A DNA stretch of 64,000 bases from Shimia marina. GTDB lineage: Bacteria > Pseudomonadota > Alphaproteobacteria > Rhodobacterales > Rhodobacteraceae. Both the position numbers and the translations under genes were made by a program. The notes beneath the pieces are model-generated. The model worked only from the letters and a program-made list of their open reading frames with translations, did not search any database and was not told where the DNA came from. The stretch is from the NCBI RefSeq assembly GCF_001458175.1, contig NZ_CYPW01000008.1, forward strand, positions 62,001 through 126,000. The letters are read 5' to 3'. This document shows positions 23,826 to 30,916 of the stretch, in pieces; position 1 is the first letter of the stretch, and the number at the start of each line of letters is the position of its first letter.

Positions 23826-26275
23826 TCAAGATCATTTCAGCGCACATCGAGGAATTTCGTGGAATTCGTAAGTTGGACATCAACTTGGCTGAGAAGACCT
23901 TCGCGATATCCGGTCCGAACGGCTCGGGAAAAAGTGGGGTCATTGACGCCATCGAATTTGCACTAACTGGTCAAATTGGCAGATTGACCGGAACCGGAAC
24001 CAAAGGGCTCTCACTAGCAGATCATGGTCCACATGTAGATCACATCAAATTCCCAGATGCCGCATTTGTAGAGCTGGAAGTATCCTTCCCGACGCTTGGC
24101 AAAAAAGCCAAGCTCACTCGCAAAGTCTCTGCCCCCAAGAAGCCAAGTATCGAACCGAACGATCCGGACATCGTGGAGATTCTGGACGAAGTTTCTCAGC
24201 ATCCCGAAATCACTTTGGCGAGAAGAGAAATTCTGAAATTCATCTTGGTCGAACCAACGAAGCGATCTGCACAGATTCAAGAGATTCTAAAGATCGATGA
24301 GTTGGGTCAGACCCGTTCGGCACTGAACACAGCATACGGCAAGCTCAACCGGGCAGCGATTGCGGCGGAAAAGGATACGCAGGACAAAAGAAATACACTG
24401 TTGCAGCACCTAGGCATCACGTCGTTGTCTGCAGCTGAGATGCTCAAAGCCGTCAATGCAAAGCGCCAGCTGCTAGGACTAGAAATCCACGACACCATAA
24501 CAGCTGATACAATCATCGACAAAGGCTTGGCAGAGCCTGCTGGTGAACAATCGCTCAATAAATCCGCAGCACTGATCGAACTGGACAAGCTTAACAAAAA
24601 GCTCGTCGAGCTTGGACAATCTCCGTCGCCGGATGCAGAAGCTCTTGTCGATCAGATAGAGCAACTTGAAAACGACGCACAGCTCCTTGTTTCGTTGCAA
24701 CAACGCGATTTGGTGGAAAGTGGATTAAAGCTGGTGGACGGCCCGTCATGTCCGATGTGCGATCATGAATGGCCGGATGAAGCACATCTTCTTTCGCATT
24801 TACACGCCAAGCAGCGGAAATCGCAAGCGGCAGGAGAGCTCAAGCAAAAGCTCGTTGAACATGCATCATCGCTTTCGAATGAAGTGGGGAACTTGAAGGC
24901 GCTGCTGCTCGAAACTCACCGTATTGCCAAGATTGAGAACGCAGTTGAAATGCTGTCCAGCGTCGTCGCATGGGGCAAAGACTTGGCGTTTTTTCAGGAA
25001 CAACTAAAGTCTTTCGCAACAATCTTGGAGTTGAAGGATCGCTTGGCCAATGGATGGCCAGCCATACCGGAAGGCTTTCGGGCCAAACTGGCGGACTTTG
25101 TGAGCGCTATTCGCGCGAAGCCTGATCAATCAGCTTCGTTGGCCGCACAGAGCTATCTGATCAATGCTGAACAGCGGTTCAAGGACTACAAAGCAGCACG
25201 TCTTACCGAGACAGCTTCCCAAAAGGCACGAGACGCCAGCAAAGTCGCATATGACGCTTGGTGCGCAGCGATGGAGTCGGAACTTGACGAGCTTTACGAG
25301 GCCGTCGAAGATGATTTCAGCAAGTTTTATCGGCTTTTAAATGACGGCGATGAGCAAAAATTTGTCGCGCGCTTTAAAGCAACTGAAGGGCGTCTCGATT
25401 TTGATGTGAATTTCTACGAGCGGGGACTTTTCCCACCAGGTGCTTTTCATAGCGAAGGTCATCAAGATGGCATGGGTGTATGCCTATACCTAGCATTGAT
25501 GAAGCGGCTATTGGGTGACCGTTTTACCGTTGCGCTGCTCGATGATGTTGTGATGTCTGTCGATGCAGACCATCGCTACCAATTTTGCAAACTTTTGATG
25601 GCAGAATTCCCAAACACGCAGTTCGTAATTGCCACCCATGACAAAGTTTGGGCAGAGCAGATGCGTTCGGCAAATCTAGTGACCCGAAAAACATCTATGG
25701 CTTTTGATAGTTGGTCTGTGGACACTGGTCCGTTGGTGGAATCAAATCCAGAGATTTGGGCAGAAATTGATGCAGCTTTGACTAAGGGTAAGGTCGAAGT
25801 TGCGGCTCCGATTTTGCGGCGTCACATGGAGTTTGTAGCGCGACTACTTGCGGATCAACTGGGGGCGCAAACGGTCTTCAGGGCGGATAACAGCTACGAT
25901 CTAGGGGGGCTATTACCGAGCGCCTTTTCTAGATTGTCAGATCTCCTAGGAAAAGCCGTCGACTCGGCGCAATCCTGGGGCAACGAGGACCAAAAGTCCA
26001 AAGCGCAGGCTCGCAGGCAACGTCTCAAGGAAGCCAATACTCACAAGGGCGAAGAAGACTGGACCGTCAATAAGGCCGTACATTTCAACGAGTGGGCCAA
26101 TTTTAGTCCCAACGACTTTATGCCTATTGTAAATGCGTTTAAGGATTTGCTGGCATGCGCACAATGCGATGACTGTGGATCATGGCTGTACATTACTCCC
26201 AAAGGCACTTCTCCCGAAGGACTTCGGTGTTCATGCAATTCTGTGAACCTAAACCTCAAGAAAAAGCCTAAGTAG
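23822..26275 (+). CDS. Rad50/SbcC-like zinc-hook ATPase, probable defence protein
   Basis: The 817-aa protein has an N-terminal ABC half-site (F-R-G-I-x-x-L and G31-P-N-G-S-G-K-S), a coiled middle interrupted by a zinc-hook-like C310-P-M-C313 motif, and a C-terminal half with S-E-G-H-Q-D-G-M-G in place of the ABC signature and L-L-D-D-V-V-M-S-V-D (about 570-581) as Walker B/D-loop. About 200 further residues end in a Cys-rich zinc ribbon (C-A-Q-C-D-D-C near 779-785, C-S-C near 804). It resembles SMC-like ATPases of defence systems. The GTG start has GGAGGGG 8 nt upstream. The mechanism and any nuclease are unassigned. Confidence 0.8.
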   Translation: MIKIISAHIEEFRGIRKLDINLAEKTFAISGPNGSGKSGVIDAIEFALTGQIGRLTGTGTKGLSLADHGPHVDHIKFPDAAFVELEVSFPTLGKKAKLTRKVSAPKKPSIEPNDPDIVEILDEVSQHPEITLARREILKFILVEPTKRSAQIQEILKIDELGQTRSALNTAYGKLNRAAIAAEKDTQDKRNTLLQHLGITSLSAAEMLKAVNAKRQLLGLEIHDTITADTIIDKGLAEPAGEQSLNKSAALIELDKLNKKLVELGQSPSPDAEALVDQIEQLENDAQLLVSLQQRDLVESGLKLVDGPSCPMCDHEWPDEAHLLSHLHAKQRKSQAAGELKQKLVEHASSLSNEVGNLKALLLETHRIAKIENAVEMLSSVVAWGKDLAFFQEQLKSFATILELKDRLANGWPAIPEGFRAKLADFVSAIRAKPDQSASLAAQSYLINAEQRFKDYKAARLTETASQKARDASKVAYDAWCAAMESELDELYEAVEDDFSKFYRLLNDGDEQKFVARFKATEGRLDFDVNFYERGLFPPGAFHSEGHQDGMGVCLYLALMKRLLGDRFTVALLDDVVMSVDADHRYQFCKLLMAEFPNTQFVIATHDKVWAEQMRSANLVTRKTSMAFDSWSVDTGPLVESNPEIWAEIDAALTKGKVEVAAPILRRHMEFVARLLADQLGAQTVFRADNSYDLGGLLPSAFSRLSDLLGKAVDSAQSWGNEDQKSKAQARRQRLKEANTHKGEEDWTVNKAVHFNEWANFSPNDFMPIVNAFKDLLACAQCDDCGSWLYITPKGTSPEGLRCSCNSVNLNLKKKPK

Positions 26276-26994
26276 CCGCATTTGGGACTTTTATCTCGTT
26301 AGCGCGGTGAAGCGAGGTCTGCTTAAGAGGAAACTACCAAGTCATCTGGCACTTGGAGCAAAAGCCCGCGTTCCGCCCATCACGTCGAATGCTGGAGTAG
26401 ATACTTTGTATAGCTGGCGGCGTGGTCGCCTGCACGTCAACCTTGGGCTAGGCCTTGCGGCCTCCCCTGCTCGGCTTCGCGTGTCGCAGGGGAGAACGGC
26501 CCTTCGGTCCGTCGCGCATTCGGCCATGCGGCCTCACCGCGGCGTCGCGCCTGGCATCCCGGTTTGCCCGCCTCGCGAGCACGTCCCTCTCCGGCCGCTC
26601 CGCCGGATTGCGCTCTGGTCTGTTTTGGCCCGAGGCCAAAACGATCCCGCCGCTCCATCCGTCTTTCGCGTCCGGTCGGGCCGTTTGCCTGCTCGGGTCG
26701 GGCAAACCTACCGTCAAAACACACACACATGAGTGCGGAAGCATATCCTCCGGATGGCCCCCAAATCAGCCCGCGTCAAGGATCGCAAAACTTTTCGGCG
26801 AGGGCGGGGCCGGTGGCTTGGGGTGAACCCGTGCGTCAGCGCGCGCATGTGTCGGGTGCCGCGCGCAGAAAACTTTTGCGCCCGGCAAGCCGGCGGCTGC
26901 GCCGTCCCTGACCCGGGCAGATTCGGAAACCAGGCATTCGGCCATGCCCCCACACTCACGTGGTGGCCTTGCAACCGAACACTGGAGACCAGAC
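26276..26994. repeat. Non-coding block packed with GC-rich hairpins
   Basis: No convincing gene lies here; most frames are open because the DNA is GC-rich and symmetric. Perfect stems include TCCCCTGC/GCAGGGGA (26463-26493), GTTTTGGCC/GGCCAAAAC with a CGA loop (26622-26642) and GTTTGCC/GGCAAAC (26683-26707), with more imperfect ones between. AAAACTTTT occurs near 26787 and 26870. It separates the ATPase from the DUF2493 gene. Confidence 0.6.
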
Positions 26995-27924
26995 ATGGCT
27001 TACGACACCGCAAACACCTACGAGACGATCGAGCTTTTCGGGCTGACCGAGAAGGACGCACAGCTTCCGATCCCGGAAGATCACATCCTGACCGACCGCG
27101 TCATCCGTGAGAGCTTCGAGGCTCTGCTTGGTCAGTTGCGCGGGACCGGGCTCGAAGCGGAAATCGAACCGCTGGCCCATGGGCTCGCGACGATCCTCCA
27201 GCGCCGCAAGGTGGCGCTCGGCAAGGAGGTCGACCGCACCGCCGACAAGATCGGCGCGCTGGCAAAATCCCATGACGGATCGGAGATCGCCGAGACCGCG
27301 CTCGAAGAGGCGCAGGCGCGCTTTCTGCAGCTGCGCGAGATCGTCAGCGCAATCGAGGTGATGAGCGAGGCGGCGGCGGAATGCTACGAGATCGAAACTG
27401 GCCACGCCTTCATCCCGGCAGCCGGGTCGCGCGCAAGCGTCAGGGCGCAAGAGACCGGGGCGGTCTTCGAGGCACGGCAGCTCCTGGAGCAGCACGACCG
27501 TGAAACCGCCGAGAAGTCGAAAGTCGAGGGGGTGCCCCTGATCGTCTCAGGAGCCACCGACTGGACAGATGTCGATGTGATCTTCAACACGCTCGACAAG
27601 GTTCGCGAACGGATCAAGCAGAACCGCAACCAGGAGATCTTCCTCTGCCACAAGGGTGGCAAGCACGGGGCGGAGATGATTGCGGCTCGGTGGGCCCGGG
27701 CACGCGGGATAGCGCAGGCGCGCTTCGATCCGCGCTGGTCCGCGCACGGGCGGGCGGCACCGTTCAAGTGCAACGACGAAATGCTGGACGACAAGTTCGC
27801 GGCGACGGGGGTTGTACTCTTCGGCGGCAACGGGGTCGCGCTGAACCTCGGGCAGAAGGCGGAAGCGAAAGGCCTGACGGTCATGCGGGTTGCGGACCCG
27901 GCGAAGAAGGCGTCGCAGGATTGA
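26995..27924 (+). CDS. DUF2493 (SLOG-fold) plasmid protein
   Basis: I chose ATG 26995 (309 aa, M-A-Y-D-T-A-N-T-Y), preceded by GGAG. Residues 1-170 are helical and charged. From about 178 the DUF2493 domain appears: V-S-G-A-T-D-W-T-D ... V-I-F-N-T-L-D-K-V, L-C-H-K-G-G-K-H-G-A-E-M-I-A-A-R-W-A and a terminal L-F-G-G-N-G-V-A-L-N-L. SLOG-type domains bind nucleotide ligands or nucleic acid; the role on plasmids is unknown. It ends at a UUCG-loop terminator duplicated after the next gene. Confidence 0.78.
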   Translation: MAYDTANTYETIELFGLTEKDAQLPIPEDHILTDRVIRESFEALLGQLRGTGLEAEIEPLAHGLATILQRRKVALGKEVDRTADKIGALAKSHDGSEIAETALEEAQARFLQLREIVSAIEVMSEAAAECYEIETGHAFIPAAGSRASVRAQETGAVFEARQLLEQHDRETAEKSKVEGVPLIVSGATDWTDVDVIFNTLDKVRERIKQNRNQEIFLCHKGGKHGAEMIAARWARARGIAQARFDPRWSAHGRAAPFKCNDEMLDDKFAATGVVLFGGNGVALNLGQKAEAKGLTVMRVADPAKKASQD

Positions 27925-27931
27925 AGAGAGA

Positions 27932-27969
27932 GGGTCGCCTTCGGGCGGCCCTTTCGTCGTTTCTTATGG
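27932..27969 (+). terminator. UUCG-loop terminator; left copy of a 38-bp direct repeat
   Basis: GGGTCGCC and GGCGGCCC close on a TTCG tetraloop, followed by TTTCGTC. The 38-bp segment matches 29085-29122 at 34 positions, so two near-identical terminator units bracket the nucleotidyltransferase gene. Confidence 0.75.
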
Positions 27970-28056
27970 GTGTGGACGTTCTCCAAATCACTTTGCCTAG
28001 CAATTTCCTGTTTTGATAGGTATAAGTATGCCAAGCAAAACTTGGAAATGATTGGC

Positions 28057-29073
28057 ATGACTCCCCTCAGCAGCATCGCGATGAGCGCCTATACCGACCT
28101 GGTGCGACTTTTGAAGGACGACGCCTTGTCCGGTGTCGAAGGCAAGCCCACGCTGAAGGAGCGTGGGGTTAAGGCCTATTGGTATGCCGCGCGCCGTGTC
28201 GGGACGGAGATGCGGTTCATTTATATCGGCGAAGACAGCGACGAGACGCGCGCGCGCATCGACCGGATCGAAGAGCTGCGCCGGGCGGCCAAGGATCGGA
28301 AGGTGGAACGGTCGCGGCTTGTCCGGCTCTTGCGTGCGGAAGGCATGACGCCCATCGACCGTGCGACCGGTTCCATCCTGTCGGCAATGGCCGCAGCCGG
28401 AACCTTCCGGTTGGGTGGCACCATCGTCGGAACCAATGCATTTCGCCTCTATGAAGGCGAGCTTGGTATCCGTCTGCCAATTGGCGGTATGGCCAATACT
28501 GGCGACATCGACATCGCGCAGTTCGAAAAGCTCAGCGTTGCCTTGCAGGATCAGGTCGACCCGGGTCTTGCCGAGACGTTCTCGGCGCTCAAATTCGATC
28601 CTCTGCCATCTCTTGACCAAGGTCGGACATGGCGATGGGCCCAGGGTGGCAGCGGCCAGTTGGTCGAGTTTCTCACACCGGCGTTCGGAGATGAGACCCT
28701 CCGTGATCTGCCAGCATTGGGCGTGAACGCCCAAGGATTGAACTATCTCAACTTCCTGATCGCTGAGCCGATCCACGCGGCGGCGATCTATAGATCCGGC
28801 GTTCTGGTGCAGGTGCCCCGCCCGGAGCGCTATGCGATCCACAAACTGATCATTGCCGACCGGCGCCGCGATGGGGCAGGGAGCCTGAAATCCGCGAAGG
28901 ACCGCGAGCAGGCGGCTTTCCTTATCGAAGCGATGGCCGAGGACCGGCCCGATGATCTGGCTCGGGCCTATGCCACCGCAATGGAGGTTGGGCCGCGCTG
29001 GCGGGAGCACATCGGCAACTCGCTGAAGCGAATGCCTGATACCAGGGGGATGCTCGACAGCTTGGGCGCGTGA
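28057..29073 (+). CDS. GSU2403-family nucleotidyltransferase-fold protein
   Basis: The product (338 aa from ATG 28057, M-T-P-L-S-S) has the GSU2403 pattern: an N-terminal G-x-x-Y-W-Y-x-x-x-R-V-G-x-x-x-R-F-I-Y-I-G-E-D-S block, a nucleotidyltransferase core (G-G-T-x-V-G-T-N-A-F ... T-G-D-I-D-I) and Y-R-S-G-V-L-V-Q-V-P-R-P-E-R-Y-A-I-H-K-L-I. G-D-I-D-I supplies the paired metal-binding acidic residues. Relatives include AbiEii-type toxins and other mobile-element transferases. ATG 28048 is an alternative. The upstream CCAAG-CAAAA-CTTGG dyad (28031-28045) may be an operator. Confidence 0.72.
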   Translation: MTPLSSIAMSAYTDLVRLLKDDALSGVEGKPTLKERGVKAYWYAARRVGTEMRFIYIGEDSDETRARIDRIEELRRAAKDRKVERSRLVRLLRAEGMTPIDRATGSILSAMAAAGTFRLGGTIVGTNAFRLYEGELGIRLPIGGMANTGDIDIAQFEKLSVALQDQVDPGLAETFSALKFDPLPSLDQGRTWRWAQGGSGQLVEFLTPAFGDETLRDLPALGVNAQGLNYLNFLIAEPIHAAAIYRSGVLVQVPRPERYAIHKLIIADRRRDGAGSLKSAKDREQAAFLIEAMAEDRPDDLARAYATAMEVGPRWREHIGNSLKRMPDTRGMLDSLGA

Positions 29074-29084
29074 TGGCCATAACC

Positions 29085-29122
29085 GGGTCGCCTTCGGGCG
29101 GTCCTTTCGTCATATCTCATGG
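29085..29122 (+). terminator. UUCG-loop terminator; right copy of the 38-bp direct repeat
   Basis: This carries the same GGGTCGCC-TTCG-GGCGGTCC stem and TTTCGTC tail as the copy at 27932, starting 12 nt after the nucleotidyltransferase stop. Confidence 0.75.
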
Positions 29123-29612
29123 CGCGTGCGATCGGTCACACTTGATCTGCATCTCACGGCGTCCAGCACCGTCATCCCTCTACCCAGCCCGTCAGAGTTC
29201 GGCCCATCCGCATCGGTACGGGCTGGGGATGGTGCGCACCTAGCACATCGTCAGCAGCGCAAGACGCGAGGGGTCGAGACGTCGCACTTGAGGCTGAAGC
29301 CCTGCTCGACCCTCGGGTGGTGTCGCGGAACATCGCATCCACGCGGGCGGGCGTCATCAGCACCCCGGCCAGGTTCGGCAGGACGTGGACGCGGATGGTG
29401 GCGACTGCGTGATGGCACAGGTCAATCGGGTCCCTCCTTTTTGCTATGCATGTGGATCGCACGGGGTCGGCCCGTTCGTGCCCTCTGCTCACGCTTCGGC
29501 AAGCACAAATACGGCTTCCACGGCGGAGCCGCGGACCCTCCGCATTTGCGCTTGCGACCGGGCCTCTTGCCCCCGTGCTGGGTGATCCCCATCGCAACAA
29601 GGAGTAACCCAA
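29123..29612. other. Intergenic stretch without convincing genes
   Basis: The open frames here lack SD sites and recognisable products on either strand. I see no strong hairpin or promoter except the CAAGGAG SD of the next small gene at its right end. It may be decayed coding sequence. Confidence 0.4.
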
Positions 29613-29819
29613 ATGACCAACCACTACGTCGCCACCGTCCCCGTTAAGTTCACCGATACCGATGGCCAGGAGCGCACCCGCTTTCAACGCGTGGGCGCCA
29701 TGTTCCGCAACACCCGCAACGGGGATGGCTCGGAGTTCTTCAGCCTCAAGCTCGATTTTCCGGTCGCGGTCTCGGAGCTGGTGATGTTCCCGCCGAGCGC
29801 GAAAGATCCCCAGGACTAA
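29613..29819 (+). CDS. Small conserved plasmid protein (68 aa)
   Basis: CAAGGAG lies 8 nt before the ATG. The product (Y-V-A-T-V-P-V-K-F-T-D-T-D-G-Q-E-R-T-R-F ... S-L-K-L-D-F-P-V-A-V) is a compact beta-rich protein reminiscent in size and pattern of DUF736-like plasmid proteins, but I cannot assign a family. A strong hairpin follows 17 nt after the stop, and the putative oriT follows that. Confidence 0.65.
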   Translation: MTNHYVATVPVKFTDTDGQERTRFQRVGAMFRNTRNGDGSEFFSLKLDFPVAVSELVMFPPSAKDPQD

Positions 29820-29835
29820 ATCCTCTGACGAGGAT

Positions 29836-29866
29836 GGGCCGCCCCAGGACGATCTTGGGGCGGCCC
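29836..29866 (+). terminator. Very strong hairpin after the 68-aa gene
   Basis: GGGCCGCCCCA (29836-29846) pairs perfectly with TGGGGCGGCCC (29856-29866) over a 9-nt loop. There is no T run; its position suits termination or insulation of the following transfer region. Confidence 0.65.
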
Positions 29867-30334
29867 GATCCCTGTTCGAGGGATGCTGGTCCTTGCGCGT
29901 TCAACGGACGCACTCCGCCCGGAATGACCAGGCCGCGACAGACCGGCCAGTCAGCCTCAAGGGGGCCATCCACAAAAACCTATCGGCCAGGGCCTCCCGG
30001 TTTTTGCGGCAGAGATTTGGGAACCCAAATCTGGCCCTCCTTGACCCTGCCTGTCCGCCCTGTCGGTGGGGTTTGCGCCCGCCCGCGGTTCCGTCCGAAC
30101 ACATGCGTGTTCGGCCAGAGCCTCGGGCGGGGCTGGCGGACCGGACCCCTAGGACAGGTGTCGCCTGGTGGTGAGGTCGGCAGAGCCGCGTCCCTGCGGG
30201 CCGCGGGGGAAGCGGACACCAAGGCTGCCTGAGCCTGAATGCGACGGCAGTATATAATTGACATCTTGGTATATTATCGTAAGGTGGGGCAGCCTTGGTG
30301 GAAGGTGGCAGGAAATAGGGGGTCTTTCTTCCGC
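29867..30334. other. Candidate origin of transfer (oriT) region
   Basis: This 468-bp non-coding region precedes the mobC-like and relaxase genes and contains perfect inverted repeats AGATTTGGG-AA-CCCAAATCT (30013-30032) and CCGAACAC-ATGC-GTGTTCGG (30095-30114). Near the gene there is an AT-rich block with TATATAATTGACATC and GGTATATTAT (30251-30277). Inverted repeats next to an AT-rich segment, divergent in composition and adjacent to MobC/relaxase, are typical of oriT. The nic site is not identified. Confidence 0.55.
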
Positions 30335-30916
30335 ATGTCCCGAACAAAACGCCTGACAGAGATCGAGAAAATGCAGATCGTTCGCGAGGCCGCGGAGGGT
30401 GTGTCGACGTCTGAACTTGCGGAGCGTTTTGGGGTTACGTCGCGGGCCGTGCGCTACGTCCTGAAAGCCGATGCCGAGCGCCAGACGGATGCCGCGATCC
30501 CGGTCTCGGCGGTCAGTGTGAAGGTCACCGCTGCGGAGCTTGCGGCGCTCGACGAGGTGCTGGCCGCCGCCGGGATCGAGAGCCGGGCCGAGGGGCTGCG
30601 GCGGCTCATTCAGGCGGCAGGCGGGGTGTTCGTTCCGGATGCGCAGATGGCAGCAGAGATGGCGCGCTACAGGGCCTCTCTGCACGAGGTCGGCAATGGG
30701 GTCGCGCAGATCGCCAAGCAGATGACTCAGGCCAATCGGCAGGGGCAGGGGGGCGGCTCGGAGTTCACCGAATTGCGGCTTGCGCAGATGCGCGGGCTGG
30801 CGCGGTTCATCCTGGATTCTGCTGACGAGATCGATCTGCTCCTGCGCCGTCGTCGCGACGCGATGCAGCTGGAGGCTACGGCCGCGCTGAGGGAGTTTGC
30901 CCATGCGGCTGAATGA
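30335..30916 (+). CDS. MobC-like relaxosome accessory protein with HTH
   Basis: I chose ATG 30335 (193 aa, M-S-R-T-K-R-L-T). Residues 5-48 form an HTH (E-K-M-Q-I-V-R-E-A ... T-S-E-L-A-E-R-F-G-V-T-S-R-A-V-R-Y-V). The middle has a V-K-V-T-A-A-E-L-A-A-L-D segment as in ribbon-helix-helix MobC proteins, and the end has G-N-G-V-A-Q-I-A-K-Q-M-T-Q-A-N-R followed by a coiled tail, matching MobC relaxosome factors. It overlaps the relaxase gene by 14 nt and lies next to the candidate oriT, which it probably binds. Confidence 0.75.
   Translation: MSRTKRLTEIEKMQIVREAAEGVSTSELAERFGVTSRAVRYVLKADAERQTDAAIPVSAVSVKVTAAELAALDEVLAAAGIESRAEGLRRLIQAAGGVFVPDAQMAAEMARYRASLHEVGNGVAQIAKQMTQANRQGQGGGSEFTELRLAQMRGLARFILDSADEIDLLLRRRRDAMQLEATAALREFAHAAE

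Noticed and set aside
26307-26830. Several overlapping ORFs on both strands
   Set aside because: All are A/R/P/G-rich and overlap each other; the DNA is a series of inverted repeats, which keeps most frames open without coding.
29126-29687. ORFs of about 170 codons on both strands between the nucleotidyltransferase and the 68-aa gene
   Set aside because: No SD, no recognisable domain, and composition typical of random GC-rich frames; the - strand frame covers the real 68-aa gene start.
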